Shown: positions 54,373 to 63,843, counted from the first letter of the stretch. The stretch is 64,000 nt of DNA from Sphingomonas sp. (GCF_013812825.1 NZ_JACCSU010000018.1:1-64000); one strand, 5' to 3'. The notes: a model not told the origin generated them from the sequence alone. Made by a program: numbers and translations.

Positions 54373-54990
54373 ATGAAGGCTGTTTCGAAAATTCTGGCAG
54401 GCGGCATCGGACTTGCCGCGCTCGCCAGTGCGGCCCCCGCGGCCGCTCAATATTATCCCGGTTACGGTCAGCCCAACATCCTCGGCCAAGTGCTGAACCA
54501 GGTGCTTGGCGGTGGCCGGAGCTACGGGATCCATCCTCAAGCGGCGGTGCAGCGTTGCGCGGCCGCGGTCGAGCAGCGCATCAACCAGCGCTACCGGCCA
54601 GCCTACACTCCGTACGGCGGTTACGGCCAGGGCGGCTACGGCGGCTATGGCGGCTACGGCGGCCAAAATGCCTACGCTCAGGGTGGTGCGCGAGTGCTTG
54701 GAGTGACCAGCGTCGAGCGCCGTTCCAGCAACGGCCTGCGCGTGCGCGGAGTCGCCACCGCCAACGCTCAAATGAGCGGCTACGGCCAGTACGGCGGTTA
54801 CGGCCAGGGCGGCTACGGCGGCTATGGCGGCTACCAGGGCGGCTACCAGGGTGGTTACCAGGGCGGTTACGGCGGCTATGCCCCGCAGCCGACGGCCGAG
54901 CTGAGCTTCAAGTGCAACGTCGATTCTCGCGGTTACATCACCGACATCGATCTCGACCGCAACACCTACGCCTACGGTCGGCGCTACTAA
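54373..54990 (+). CDS. Exported Gly/Tyr-rich protein
   Basis: A 205-residue protein with a signal peptide (about 1-27, ending AAAQ). Two tracts of GGYGGYGGYGGQ-type repeats (about 78-96 and 139-175) surround a conserved-looking block (RVLGVTSVERRSSNGLRVRG). The C-terminus (TAELSFKCNVDSRGYITDID) resembles the end of exported sphingomonad proteins of unknown function. Gly/Tyr repeats are disordered and self-associating. AGGAGAG precedes the ATG. A strong intrinsic terminator follows, so it is a single-gene transcript. Confidence 0.8.
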   Translation: MKAVSKILAGGIGLAALASAAPAAAQYYPGYGQPNILGQVLNQVLGGGRSYGIHPQAAVQRCAAAVEQRINQRYRPAYTPYGGYGQGGYGGYGGYGGQNAYAQGGARVLGVTSVERRSSNGLRVRGVATANAQMSGYGQYGGYGQGGYGGYGGYQGGYQGGYQGGYGGYAPQPTAELSFKCNVDSRGYITDIDLDRNTYAYGRRY

Positions 54991-55017
54991 AGCGATCGCC
55001 CGTTCCGGGTGACAGGA

Positions 55018-55052
55018 TGCGCCGGGGCCCACGAGGCTCCGGCGCATTTTTT
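55018..55052 (+). terminator. Rho-independent terminator after the Gly/Tyr-rich gene
   Basis: TGCGCCGGGGCC (55018-55029) pairs with GGCTCCGGCGCA (55035-55046) with one G-T pair, a 5-base loop, then TTTTTT. It lies 28 bases after the stop codon. Confidence 0.9.
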
Positions 55053-55155
55053 CATGTGTGCTCCGCCCGCGAAGATTGCATCCGAAATGGGCGTATTGGC
55101 AGCAACCGGTTAAGCCCGCCCGACGCATCTTGCGAACCAGGTAACGGCGAGCGGA

Positions 55156-55746
55156 ATGCAGCAAAACACATCACATGGCGGAGTCGAAGCACGGTCGGCC
55201 GCCCGGACCAACCTGTTCCTGGCCGCGACCCTGCACTCGGCCGACGTCGCTCACCCGGTGATCATCCGGGACCTGTCGGCGACCGGCGCGCGGATCGAGA
55301 CCTCCCTCATGACCCAAGCCGGCGACTCCGTGACCCTGGTCCGCGGGGGGCTCAGCGTCGACGCCCGGATCACTTGGCAGGCCGAGCGTTTCTGCGGGCT
55401 GAGCTTCACCTCGCCGGTGTCGATCCCGGCCTGGATGACCAATCCGGTGCTCCTGCAAGGGAAGCGTGGAAGGTCACGGGCAGCGGTCGACGGCGAGCTT
55501 GCGACGCCCGTTCATCCCGAAGCGGGGAGCGGCAGCGTCGCCGACGAGCTCGCGCGCATCTCGCGCTCGCTTGGGACCGTTGGGCAGATGCTGGCCCACG
55601 ATCCGGCAGTCCTCCTAAAGCACGGCAGCCAGCTGTTCAGTCTCGGACGGGCGGCCCGAACCCTGGCGGCATTGGCCGAAACCATGCAGGACGACGCTCC
55701 GCAAGCACCGGCGCGCACCGCCCGGCCGGATGAACTCGGCGCCTGA
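55156..55746 (+). CDS. PilZ-domain protein
   Basis: A 196-residue cytoplasmic protein. The PilZ domain (about 12-95) has the basic pair in EARSAARTNL and the RDLSATGARI motif (D-x-S-x-x-G), which together bind cyclic di-GMP. ITWQAERFCGLSF closes the barrel. A helical segment with unknown function (about 125-185) follows. It may link c-di-GMP level to surface behaviour; no partner is adjacent. The DUF2891 gene is convergent, 3 bases after its stop. Confidence 0.87.
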   Translation: MQQNTSHGGVEARSAARTNLFLAATLHSADVAHPVIIRDLSATGARIETSLMTQAGDSVTLVRGGLSVDARITWQAERFCGLSFTSPVSIPAWMTNPVLLQGKRGRSRAAVDGELATPVHPEAGSGSVADELARISRSLGTVGQMLAHDPAVLLKHGSQLFSLGRAARTLAALAETMQDDAPQAPARTARPDELGA

Positions 55747-55749
55747 ACA

Positions 55750-56739
55750 TCACTCGGCGAGCAGTGCGAGCAGCGCGAAGCTCGCCAGCCAGTGCTCGCC
55801 CATATAGTCCCCGGCGACATGCGGCAGCGCCGAATCGAGGTGCTCGTCGGCGGCTTGGCGCGCGAGCTCGGACGAGTCGGGCGGCAGGCGGGGCGCCAGG
55901 CTTCGCCAGCACCAGGCGCGGCTCAAGTTGAGGCCGTCGAGGTGGGCGATCTTGCCGTCGGTTCGGTCGCTGACGGTCGCTGGGTTGAACAGGGTCGCGG
56001 GCTCGTGCTCGGCGAGCCGCGGCAGGAAGGCGGCGAACCAGCGCTCGAAGTCGGCGGCCGGAAGCGACCGCGCCATGCACAGCGCTTCGGTCAGCGACGG
56101 CGAGAGGAAATCATCGCCGCTCGGCTCCCACGCCGGGCAGTCGCGATCGTTTTCGAACCAGCTGTGCGCCCGGGCCCGGATCGACGAGCCGAGCGCGGGG
56201 TCGAACTCGTCCGCCCAGTCGATCGCCAGAACCAGCGCGAACGCGGTGTTGAAATGGGCGCCCGAACGGATCGGGTAAGTCAGCACGGGCAGGAAAGCGC
56301 CAAGGCGATCGGCAAAGGCGCGGGCGAGCGGCTCGAGGGCGGCCGACCAGCCCCGGTCCGGATGGCGCGACGCTTCCAGGTGCAGGGACAAGAGCCAGCC
56401 CCAGCCATACGGCCGTTCGAACGTGCGCCGGATCGGCGGGTCGAGATAAGCGACTTCGGCGGCCACCTTGCCGGGCGTGAAGCTGTCGTCGGCGAGCGCA
56501 GCGATCTCCTGCGCCTCGGCAATGCCCGGGAACAGGCGCCGAAGCGTCAGCAGGGTCCACCAGCCGTGGACGCAGCTGTGCCAGTCGAAGCTGCCGAAGA
56601 AGACCGGGTGGAGGTCGCGCGGCGGCAAGACGTCGGCGTCGCCGGCGAGCACGTGCTCGGGCTTGTTGGGATATTCGCGGGCGACATGGCTAAGCGCGAT
56701 GCGCGCGAACCGCGATGCCATGGCCGCGTCGAGCTTCAT
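55750..56739 (-). CDS. DUF2891 protein
   Basis: A 329-residue protein matching DUF2891, with HPVFFGSFDWHSCVHGWWTL near residues 44-63 as the signature. The Trp/His-rich helical pattern resembles alpha/alpha-barrel enzymes, but no activity is established for the family. No signal peptide is evident. The ATG overlaps the stop of the DUF979 gene by 4 bases, so it is the last gene of the operon 5-oxoprolinase / DUF969 / DUF979 / DUF2891, which suggests that it acts on the same substrate group. Confidence 0.85.
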   Translation of the reverse strand: MKLDAAMASRFARIALSHVAREYPNKPEHVLAGDADVLPPRDLHPVFFGSFDWHSCVHGWWTLLTLRRLFPGIAEAQEIAALADDSFTPGKVAAEVAYLDPPIRRTFERPYGWGWLLSLHLEASRHPDRGWSAALEPLARAFADRLGAFLPVLTYPIRSGAHFNTAFALVLAIDWADEFDPALGSSIRARAHSWFENDRDCPAWEPSGDDFLSPSLTEALCMARSLPAADFERWFAAFLPRLAEHEPATLFNPATVSDRTDGKIAHLDGLNLSRAWCWRSLAPRLPPDSSELARQAADEHLDSALPHVAGDYMGEHWLASFALLALLAE

Positions 56740-57689
56740 CGGAACGCCGCGAAATAGATGATCAGGATGTTGACCACGAGCATCGGCAGGGCCGTTGCGA
56801 TTTGCGCTCGGATGACTCCGTACTGGTCCTTGAGCTCGAGCAGCGCGGCGGGCACCAGGTTGAAGTTGGCGGCCATCGGAGTCATCAAAGTGCCGCAAAA
56901 GCCGGCGAGCATTCCGACCGCTCCGACCACCGCCGGGTTGCCGTCATAGCCCTGGATCAGCAGCGGCACGCCGATCGCGGCGGCCATCACCGGGAAGGCG
57001 GCGAACGCATTGCCCATGATGATCGTGAACATCGCCATTCCGAGCCCGAACACGACAACGGTCAGGAACACGCTGCCTTCGGGGATAATCGCCTGGGTGA
57101 GCTGGCCGATGATGGTCCCGACCCCGGCGGCGGCGAACAACACGCCGAGCGCCGCGAGCATCTGCGGCAGGACCGCCGCCCAGCCGATCGCGTCGATCAG
57201 CCGCCGCCCTTCCTGCAGCGGCGCGATCGCCGGCGGGCGAAGCCAAGCGAAGATGGTTGCCAGCGCGAGCAGCACCCCGAGGCCGAGCAGCATGTAGGTT
57301 TCGCGCTTTTCCTCGAACAATCCGTAATCGCCGAGCGGGGTGTAATTGTAGAGCAAGGTGCCGAAGAGCGCGGTCGCCGGGATGACCAGCGCGGGAAGGA
57401 ACAGCTTGTTGCCGAGCCGCTCGGACCAGGACTGGCGCTCCACCTCGCTGGTGGTCGGCGGGTGGCTTCGGCCGATGAACCCGAACCCGGCGAGCCCCGC
57501 GAGGCCCAGCACCAGCAGGCCGTTGCCGAAATCGCCGATCCAGTCGCCGCCCAGCAGGCTGAGCGCCATCAGGCCCCAGAACGCCGCGTTGCCGAACCGC
57601 TTCGGGTTGCCGCCGTCGAGCGCCGACAGCAGGGCGAAGGCCGCGAACATCGACCCGGCCAGCGCGTAGAGCCAGTGGAGCGTGATCAT
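56736..57689 (-). CDS. DUF979 membrane protein (transporter half)
   Basis: A 317-residue protein with about nine hydrophobic segments, matching DUF979. The segment IIMGNAFAAFPVMAAAIGVP and the GMLAGFCGTLMTPMAANFN loop are characteristic. DUF979 and DUF969 proteins nearly always occur as adjacent genes and are thought to form one two-part permease. Placed next to a 5-oxoprolinase they probably import 5-oxoproline or a related cyclic amide; that is inference from neighbours. It overlaps both flanking genes by 4 bases. Confidence 0.87.
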   Translation of the reverse strand: MITLHWLYALAGSMFAAFALLSALDGGNPKRFGNAAFWGLMALSLLGGDWIGDFGNGLLVLGLAGLAGFGFIGRSHPPTTSEVERQSWSERLGNKLFLPALVIPATALFGTLLYNYTPLGDYGLFEEKRETYMLLGLGVLLALATIFAWLRPPAIAPLQEGRRLIDAIGWAAVLPQMLAALGVLFAAAGVGTIIGQLTQAIIPEGSVFLTVVVFGLGMAMFTIIMGNAFAAFPVMAAAIGVPLLIQGYDGNPAVVGAVGMLAGFCGTLMTPMAANFNLVPAALLELKDQYGVIRAQIATALPMLVVNILIIYFAAFR

Positions 57690-58414
57690 GGCGTTTCACC
57701 CCGTTCAGTCCGAACGGCGTCGAGGGGCGCACCTCGACTTCGATCGGCGCGAACGGACAGGCTTCTGTCCAAAAGCAGCAGCCGGGAACCGTGGATGAAG
57801 AAGGCGAAAATCGCGGTCGGGATCGCCCACAGAGCCAGCTCGAGCGGCGCCAGATTGTAGCCGTAGGTGACCAGCGTCTGCTGGATGAGGACGATCGAGC
57901 CGATGGCGAAGAAGATGTCCTCGCCGAAGAACAGGCCGACATTGTCGGTCGCCGCCGAATAGGCCTTGACCGTCTCGCCGGTCTCCTCGTCGAGGGTGCC
58001 GTGCTGCTTCTCGGCCGCGGCCAGCGCCATCGGCGCGACCAGCGGGCGCACCGTCTGCGGGTGGCCGGCGGTCGAGTGAAGGCCGATCGCGGCGGTGATC
58101 TGGCGGTAAAGCAGATAGAGGATCAGCAGCCGCCCGGTGGTGGCGTTCTTGAACCCGCGGATCAGGGTCGCGGCGCGCTGCTGAAGGCCGTGGCGCTCGA
58201 GCAGGCCGATCACCGGCAGCACGATCCAGACGATGGCGATGATCCGGTTGTCGTTGAACGCCTTGCCGAAGGTCGAGATGACCTCGACGAAATCCATCCC
58301 GCCGAGCAGTCCGGTGACGATCGCCGCGGCGGTGACGACCAGCATCGGGTTGAGGCGCAGAGCGAAGCCGGCGACGACCAGGGCGATCCCGAGCAGCGGC
58401 CAGTAATTGATCAT
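57686..58414 (-). CDS. DUF969 membrane protein (transporter half)
   Basis: A 242-residue protein with about five to six hydrophobic segments, matching DUF969 ([40 protein letters not shown]). It partners DUF979. The last 25 residues ([20 protein letters not shown] and a few more) are polar, unlike the family end, and are encoded by palindromic repeat DNA (about 57708-57762), so the natural C-terminus seems to have been extended by a repeat. Both ends overlap neighbours, including the 4-base overlap with the oxoprolinase stop. Confidence 0.85.
   Translation of the reverse strand: MINYWPLLGIALVVAGFALRLNPMLVVTAAAIVTGLLGGMDFVEVISTFGKAFNDNRIIAIVWIVLPVIGLLERHGLQQRAATLIRGFKNATTGRLLILYLLYRQITAAIGLHSTAGHPQTVRPLVAPMALAAAEKQHGTLDEETGETVKAYSAATDNVGLFFGEDIFFAIGSIVLIQQTLVTYGYNLAPLELALWAIPTAIFAFFIHGSRLLLLDRSLSVRADRSRGAPLDAVRTERGETP
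57708..57762. repeat. Palindromic repeat encoding the DUF969 C-terminal tail
   Basis: CGTTCAGTCCGAACGGCGTC with CTCGA and GAGG arms faces CCTCGACTTCGATCGGCGCG and CGAACG. The halves are partly complementary. The element is read in frame at the end of the DUF969 gene, just before the DUF979 start. Confidence 0.5.
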
Positions 58415-61400
58415 CCTGCGCTCCCGTAGCCGCCGCCGCCGGGCGTTTCGATGACGAATGAGTCGCCGGGCCCTACCTCGGCCGAGCCCGTGGCTTGAAG
58501 CATCTCGATGCTGCCGTCGGAGCGCTCGACCCAGTTGCGGCCGGGCAAGGCGTCGCCGCCGCCGGCGAGGCCGCGCGGCGCAATCCGGCGGCGGTTGGCG
58601 AGGATGTTGGCGCGCATCGGCTCCAGGAAGGTGACTCGGCGGACGACTCCGTTGCCGCCGCGGTGGGCGCCGTCACCGCCCGAGCCGCGGCGGATGGCGA
58701 ACTCGTCGAGCCGAACCGGCAGCCGCGTTTCGAGGATCTCGGGGTCGGTCAGCCGGCTGTTGGTCATGTGCGTCTGCACCGCGTCGGTTCCGTCATGGTC
58801 GGGCCCGGCGCCCGAGCCGCCGGCGATGGTCTCATAATATTGGTGCGCGTCGTTGCCGAAGGTGAAATTGTTCATTGTCCCCTGGCTCGGCGCGAGCCGT
58901 CCGGTGGCGGCGAACAAGGCGTCGGTGACCGCCTGGCTGGTCTCGACATTGCCGGCGACCACCGCCGCCGGGAACTCCGGGCTGAGCATCGAGGAGTCGG
59001 GGACGACCAAGCGGATCGGCCGCAGGCAGCCGTCGTTCATCGGGATCGAATCGTCGATCAGGGTGCGCGAGACGTAGAGCGAGGCCGCCCGGACGATCGA
59101 GAAGGGGGCGTTGAAATTGTCGCTTTGCTGGGCGCTGGTGCCGGTGAAATCGAACGTCGCCGAGCGCGCCTTTCGGTCGATCGAGATCGCGACCTGGATT
59201 CGGGCGCCATTGTCCATCTCGTAATCGAATGCGCCGTCATCGAGCCGGTCGAGGAGCCGGCGCACCGATTCCTCAGCGTTGGCGAGGACATGGCCCATGT
59301 AGGCCGCGACAACGTCGGCGCCGTAATCGCGTACGGTTTCGACCAGCGCTTCGGCGCCGCGCACGCAGGCGGCGAGCTGGGCGCGAAGGTCGGACAGATT
59401 GCGGTCGGGCTTGCGCGCCGGATAGGGGCCCGAGGTCAGAAGCGCCCGCGTTTCGGCTTCGAGGAAGCGGCCCTCGTCGACCAGCAGCGCGTTGTCGATC
59501 AGCACGCCTTCCTCGCCGATGGTCCGGCTGTCGGGCGGCATCGAGCCGGGGGTGATCCCGCCGACGTCGGCGTGGTGGCCGCGCGCGGCGACGAACGCCG
59601 AAGGAGCGCTGGCGGAGTCGTCGTAGAACACCGGGACGATGACGGTGATGTCGGGCAAATGGGTGCCGCCGCGGTACGGGTCGTTGAGCACATAGGCGTC
59701 GCCGCGGCGGATTCCGCGGCCATCGCGAGCGCCTCCGTCGGCATCCGGTCCGCGGCTGTCGATGATGGTTTTGATGCTCTCGCCCATCGAGCCCAAATGG
59801 ACCGGGATGTGCGGAGCGTTGGCGATCAGCGCTCCGCCGGCATCGAACAAGGCGCAGGAGAAATCGAGCCGCTCCTTGATGTTGACCGAGGTCGCGGTCG
59901 ATTGCAGCGCGACGCCCATTTCCTCGGCGATCGCCATGAACAGATTGTTGAAGATCTCGAGCCGCACCGGATCGACCGCGGTTCCGACCGCGTGGGCGCG
60001 CGTGGCGGCCGTGGTTCGGGTGAGGACCAGCGTTCCGTCATCGGCCCGAGTCGCGCTCCAGCCCGGTTCGATCACCGTGGTCGAGGTCGAGTCGAAGATC
60101 AGTGCGGGGCCGTGGAGCTCCTCCCCGGGACGGGGAGGGGAAGTGGCCGAAGGATGGGGAAGGGGGTTGTTCGCCTGGCTCGCCGCCCCCTCCACCACTG
60201 AATCTTCGTTCAGCGGTCCCCCTCCCCGTTCCGGGGAGGAGACCGCTTCGACCACCAGCGCGTCGACGATCGGCTCACTGCCTTCGACGTAGCCGAAGCG
60301 GCGGCGGTGCAGCTCGTCGAATGTCTCGCGCATCGCGGCGGGAGGGGCCAGGTCGAGCTCGAACGCGGTGTCGCTGCCGGGAGTGCGCAGCCGCGCCCGG
60401 CGGTGGAGCTCGATGCGCTCGGGATCGAGGCCCTGCTCGGTGAGCGCATCGCGCGCCGCGGCCTCGAGCGTGCTCAGCCCATTCGAAAAATCTTCGCTCA
60501 GCGGCTTCAGCCAGCTCTGCTCGCGAATCGCCTTCACCGGCGCGAGTCCGATTCCATACGCCGACAGCACTCCGGCGAGCGGGTGGATCAGGATCCGCTC
60601 CATGCCGAGCGCGTCGGCGACCCGGCACGCGTGCTGGCCGCCGGCGCCTCCGAAGCAGGCGAGCGCGTAGCGGGAAACGTCATGGCCGCGGGCGATCGAG
60701 ATCTTGCGGATCGCCGCGGCCATATTGTCGACGGCGATCTCGAGGAAACCCTCGGCGATTTCTTCCAGGCTTTTGGCGTTGCCGAGCGCATCGGCGACCT
60801 CCTCGAGCCTCGCGCGCGACTCCTCGGGGTCGAGCGGTTGATCTCCGTTGGGGCCGAACACCGCCGGGAAGCGCCCGGGCACGATCCGGCCGAGGAACAG
60901 GTTGCAGTCGGTAACGGTCAGCGGACCCCCGTTTCGGTAGCAGGCCGGGCCGGGACGGGCTCCGGCCGACTGCGGCCCGACGCGGAAGCGCATCCCGTCG
61001 AACCGGCAGATCGAGCCGCCGCCGGCAGCGACGGTATGGATCTGCATCATCGGCGCTCGGATCCGGACTCCGGCGACGACGCTCTCGTCGACCAGCTCGA
61101 AGCGGCCGGCGTAATGCGACACGTCGGTCGAGGTGCCGCCCATGTCGAAGCCGATCAGGAGCTGCTGCCCCTTGGCGCCGCCGTGGGCGGCGCTCGCCGC
61201 GACCATCCCGACCACTCCGCCGGCCGGGCCCGACAGGATCGCGTCCTTGCCGCGGAACGAGCGCGCTTCCGCGAGCCCGCCGTTCGACTGCATGAAATGG
61301 AGGCCGGCGCCGTCGCCAAGCCCGGCCGCGACGCGCTCGACATAGCGGCGCAGCACCGGCGACAGATAGGCGTCGACGACGGTCGTGTCGCCGCGGCCGA

Positions 61401-61986
61401 CAAGCTTGATCAGCGGCGCGACCTCGTGGCTGACCGAGATTTGCGAAAAGTCGAGCTCGCGCGCGATGTCGGCGAGGCGCGCTTCATGGTCGGGAAACGC
61501 CCAGCCGTGCATCAGAACGATGGCGAGCGCGTCGATGCCCGAGGCTCGGAGGCGCTCGAGCTCGCGCCGGGCGCCGGCCTCGTCGAGCGCGACCAGCACT
61601 TCGCCGTCGGCGCTGACGCGCTCGTCGATCTCGATGACGATTTCGTAGAGCATCGAGGGAAGCACGATCTTGCGGGCGAAGATCTCGGGCCGCGCCTGGT
61701 AGCCGATGCGCAGCGCGTCGCCGAAGCCGCGGGTGATCGCCAGCGCCAGCCGTTCGCCCTTGCGCTCGAGCAGTGCGTTGGTGGCGACCGTGGTGCCCAT
61801 CCGCACCTCGCCGAGGCTGCCGCTTTCCGCCTCGAGCACCCGGCGGATGCCCTCGACCGCAGCGTCGGCATAATGCGGGTTTTCGGACAGCAGCTTCTCG
61901 ACCCGGTGGCGGCCGTCCGACGCGGTCGCGACGACGTCGGTGAAGGTCCCGCCGCGGTCGATGGCAAAGGTCCAGACTCGGTCCAC
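58411..61986 (-). CDS. 5-oxoprolinase / hydantoinase A-B fusion with in-frame repeat
   Basis: A 1191-residue cytoplasmic enzyme joining hydantoinase A (about 1-655, opening [17 protein letters not shown]) to hydantoinase B (about 665-1191, [20 protein letters not shown]). This fused layout is that of ATP-dependent 5-oxoprolinase, which opens 5-oxoproline to glutamate; hydantoin substrates are the alternative. Residues about 582-623 (from [10 protein letters not shown] to PRPGEE) are encoded by a 124-base palindromic repeat and interrupt the junction before GPALIFDST; the frame is kept. I start at the GTG at 61986 after AAGGAG; a TTG at 62022 is possible. The three downstream genes overlap and include a likely permease pair. 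Confidence 0.92.
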   Translation of the reverse strand: MDRVWTFAIDRGGTFTDVVATASDGRHRVEKLLSENPHYADAAVEGIRRVLEAESGSLGEVRMGTTVATNALLERKGERLALAITRGFGDALRIGYQARPEIFARKIVLPSMLYEIVIEIDERVSADGEVLVALDEAGARRELERLRASGIDALAIVLMHGWAFPDHEARLADIARELDFSQISVSHEVAPLIKLVGRGDTTVVDAYLSPVLRRYVERVAAGLGDGAGLHFMQSNGGLAEARSFRGKDAILSGPAGGVVGMVAASAAHGGAKGQQLLIGFDMGGTSTDVSHYAGRFELVDESVVAGVRIRAPMMQIHTVAAGGGSICRFDGMRFRVGPQSAGARPGPACYRNGGPLTVTDCNLFLGRIVPGRFPAVFGPNGDQPLDPEESRARLEEVADALGNAKSLEEIAEGFLEIAVDNMAAAIRKISIARGHDVSRYALACFGGAGGQHACRVADALGMERILIHPLAGVLSAYGIGLAPVKAIREQSWLKPLSEDFSNGLSTLEAAARDALTEQGLDPERIELHRRARLRTPGSDTAFELDLAPPAAMRETFDELHRRRFGYVEGSEPIVDALVVEAVSSPERGGGPLNEDSVVEGAASQANNPLPHPSATSPPRPGEELHGPALIFDSTSTTVIEPGWSATRADDGTLVLTRTTAATRAHAVGTAVDPVRLEIFNNLFMAIAEEMGVALQSTATSVNIKERLDFSCALFDAGGALIANAPHIPVHLGSMGESIKTIIDSRGPDADGGARDGRGIRRGDAYVLNDPYRGGTHLPDITVIVPVFYDDSASAPSAFVAARGHHADVGGITPGSMPPDSRTIGEEGVLIDNALLVDEGRFLEAETRALLTSGPYPARKPDRNLSDLRAQLAACVRGAEALVETVRDYGADVVAAYMGHVLANAEESVRRLLDRLDDGAFDYEMDNGARIQVAISIDRKARSATFDFTGTSAQQSDNFNAPFSIVRAASLYVSRTLIDDSIPMNDGCLRPIRLVVPDSSMLSPEFPAAVVAGNVETSQAVTDALFAATGRLAPSQGTMNNFTFGNDAHQYYETIAGGSGAGPDHDGTDAVQTHMTNSRLTDPEILETRLPVRLDEFAIRRGSGGDGAHRGGNGVVRRVTFLEPMRANILANRRRIAPRGLAGGGDALPGRNWVERSDGSIEMLQATGSAEVGPGDSFVIETPGGGGYGSAG
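60118..60241. repeat. Large palindromic repeat, copy E (inside the oxoprolinase gene)
   Basis: Outer arms CTCCTCCCCGGGACGGGG and CCCCGTTCCGGGGAGGAG enclose the inner hairpin ACCACTGAA-tcttcg-TTCAGCGGT (60194-60217), which pairs with a G-T wobble when read as mRNA of the host gene. The element is 124 bases long and translated in frame. Confidence 0.88.
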
Positions 61987-62066
61987 GCGCTCCTTGAAGC
62001 AAATGCGGTGCTGCGCAGCCAATGATCTTTTGAGTGTCCTGGGCCGGGCTTCAACCGCGGCTGCCG

Positions 62067-62198
62067 TCAGTCGTTGAACTGGCTCTTGGGAGGTATGGGC
62101 CGCTCCTTCGCGACCTTGATCGCCTGGTCAAGCTGAAGCCCGACGCTCTTGATGCGCTCGGCGAGCTCGGTTTCCTGTTCGGTTTTTCGCCGTCCCAT
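62067..62198 (-). CDS. Small 43-residue charged protein
   Basis: An open frame of 43 codons reads [20 protein letters not shown] and continues through [19 protein letters not shown] to a TGA. It is lysine/glutamate-rich and helical, with third-position GC like the neighbouring genes. There is only a weak GACGGG before the ATG. It sits alone between the oxoprolinase start and a small lipoprotein gene on the same strand. I know no family. The amphipathic helix and proline-rich end look more like a protein than chance sequence. Confidence 0.45.
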   Translation of the reverse strand: MGRRKTEQETELAERIKSVGLQLDQAIKVAKERPIPPKSQFND

Positions 62199-62244
62199 CC
62201 CGTCACAACGCACGATGACCAGGAAAGGGCGCCGGGGCTCTGTC

Positions 62245-62466
62245 TCAGGCGCGAAGCGCCGCCTCGACGATCCGCGAGGCTCGGCTCATGCAGGTGCTGT
62301 TCCTCACCGTCTCGGCTTTTGCGGGGACCTTCAGCAGCAACAGGCTGGCGCCGAAATCGGGGCCGGGCGGCGTGTAGGCCGGCTCGCTCCAAAAGCCCGC
62401 GATGGGCGCGGCGCACGCGGCGACACCGGCGCCGATCAGCGCTGCCAAGGCCGAGCGAACATTCAT
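62245..62466 (-). CDS. Small lipoprotein
   Basis: A 73-residue lipoprotein precursor: MNVRSALAALIGAGVAAC provides a signal peptide and lipobox (GVAAC, Cys18). The mature part (FWSEPAYTPPGPDFGASLLL) is short, with no recognised domain. AGGGATGA precedes the ATG. It is divergent from the EF-hand lipoprotein gene, with about 155 bases between the starts. Its real status rests on the clean lipobox and ribosome site. Confidence 0.55.
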   Translation of the reverse strand: MNVRSALAALIGAGVAACAAPIAGFWSEPAYTPPGPDFGASLLLLKVPAKAETVRNSTCMSRASRIVEAALRA

Positions 62467-62620
62467 CCCTGGATCAAATCTGTTTGCTCCCCGCAGGAGT
62501 TCCACCGTCATCGAAACGCACGCGGAACAAGCGCTCTATCTCAAGGGTTTACACCCCATGCCCTCCCCCTCCCAGCGAGATGCGGGCGAAGTCGAGGGCT
62601 CCGACTAAGGAGACTTCAAC

Positions 62621-63070
62621 ATGCGAATCTCAACTGCAGCATGTCTGCTTACATCAGCAGCGCTAATTTCCGGCTGCGCCACCGTTCAGGGAATGGCCAG
62701 CGACGTTAATTCGGTTGTGGCGGCCTTCGATCCAAGCGCCACCTACACCCCCTGCGGCACGGTCCGCGTCGACGCCAACGCCGACGGTCGAATCTCGACC
62801 GCGGAGTGGAACAACTACCGAGCCGCCGGCTACACCTACTGGGACGCCAATCGGGACGGCCGGATCAGCCGGGCCGAATATGCGAACTGCTGGTACGGCG
62901 GCGGCTTTTACGACAGGTACAATCGCGCGACGTGGGAACCGAGCTACCGGGCCTTCGACCGAAACGGCGACGGCTGGTTGAGCAACGACGAATATTGGAG
63001 CGCGTCGGCCTGGTCGCAATACGATCGCAACCGCGACGGCGTTATCGACAGCAGCGAATGGCCCTGGTGA
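62621..63070 (+). CDS. Four-EF-hand calcium-binding lipoprotein
   Basis: A 149-residue lipoprotein; the lipobox is LISGC (Cys19). The mature part holds four canonical EF-hand loops, DANADGRISTAE, DANRDGRISRAE, DRNGDGWLSNDE and DRNRDGVIDSSE, each with Asp at 1, Asn at 3, Asp at 5, Gly at 6 and Glu at 12. It should bind calcium in the envelope, and may buffer calcium or sense it. Having four intact loops in a small bacterial lipoprotein is uncommon. AAGGAGA precedes the ATG. A strong terminator follows. Confidence 0.9.
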   Translation: MRISTAACLLTSAALISGCATVQGMASDVNSVVAAFDPSATYTPCGTVRVDANADGRISTAEWNNYRAAGYTYWDANRDGRISRAEYANCWYGGGFYDRYNRATWEPSYRAFDRNGDGWLSNDEYWSASAWSQYDRNRDGVIDSSEWPW

Positions 63071-63105
63071 GCTAGACGGAGTTTACGAACCCGCAGTCTT
63101 TGAGG

Positions 63106-63144
63106 GAGGGCATCCGCGGCATCGCGGGTGCCCTCTTTCTTTCG
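63106..63144 (+). terminator. Rho-independent terminator after the EF-hand gene
   Basis: GAGGGCATCCGCG (63106-63118) pairs with CGCGGGTGCCCTC (63123-63135) over 13 bp with one T-G pair and a GCAT loop, followed by TTTCTTTC. It lies 35 bases beyond the stop codon. Confidence 0.85.
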
Positions 63145-63234
63145 TCCAGTGCCCGCTTTGACCCGGGAACGGACGGGCGTCCCAACCGGTCTCATCCAGA
63201 CGGAACGATGCAGTTGGTCAACCATTCGCGTTGA

Positions 63235-63843
63235 ATGCGCGGTCTGCTGTCTTGTGCGATCCTGGCCTCGCTGTCGGTCTCTGCCTGCCAGGATCCAACG
63301 GGCCCCCCGCCCGAATACCGGCCGGAAGAGGCGGGGACGGTGGATCATGCGATGTGCCTGCTGGGCTTTGAGGCGGTTCCGCTTCGCGAGGTCGCGACCG
63401 GACATCATCTCGTTCAGGCCAAAATCAACGGCAGGAGCGGGAGCTTTGTCCTCGACACCGGGGCGAACGTCACGGTGGTCGAGAATTCTCACCTCCGGCA
63501 CTTCGACATCTCCGGCTCGCAAGGGGGTCTCGGCAGAGCGGTGGGCGGCATGGCCGGTGGGATGAGGGCCAGGCAAGTGGCAATCGACGGTCTGAAGATC
63601 GGTTCGATCAAGACCAGGCAGGCGCGGATCGTCACCACCGACCTTGGCCAGCTCCTCTCGATGCTCGGCCAGGTGTCGGGGACGACGGTTTACGGCCTCG
63701 TCGGCCAGGACGTGCTCAAGGAGCATCGGGCCATCGTCGACGTCGCCAAGCCGATGCTTTACCTCATCCCGCAGGATCGGGATCCAGCTCCTGTCGCCGC
63801 CGCAAAGTGCAAGCGCGAAGCCGAAGCGAAGGGCGGGGCGTGA
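63235..63843 (+). CDS. Retropepsin-like aspartic protease lipoprotein
   Basis: A 202-residue protein; the signal peptide ends in a lipobox (LSVSAC, Cys18), so it is envelope-anchored. The retropepsin-type active site is FVLDTGANVTVVE (Asp at about 74) and the second hydrophobic-hydrophobic-Gly flap is YGLVGQDVLKEHRAIVDV. Bacterial members of this clan (similar to PerP/SpdC-type periplasmic aspartic proteases) act as homodimers. The substrate is unknown. A weak ribosome site precedes the ATG. The 164 bases before it hold only the terminator of the EF-hand gene. Confidence 0.82.
   Translation: MRGLLSCAILASLSVSACQDPTGPPPEYRPEEAGTVDHAMCLLGFEAVPLREVATGHHLVQAKINGRSGSFVLDTGANVTVVENSHLRHFDISGSQGGLGRAVGGMAGGMRARQVAIDGLKIGSIKTRQARIVTTDLGQLLSMLGQVSGTTVYGLVGQDVLKEHRAIVDVAKPMLYLIPQDRDPAPVAAAKCKREAEAKGGA

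Noticed and set aside
60307..62025. A 572-codon plus-strand frame
   Set aside because: Antisense to the oxoprolinase; the repeated His/Asp/Arg/Val runs are those of reversed GC-rich codons.
62522..62553. EcfG-type promoter ahead of the EF-hand gene
   Set aside because: GGAAC is present, but GTT follows at a spacing of 18 rather than 17 (or CGTT at 16), so the match is not good enough.
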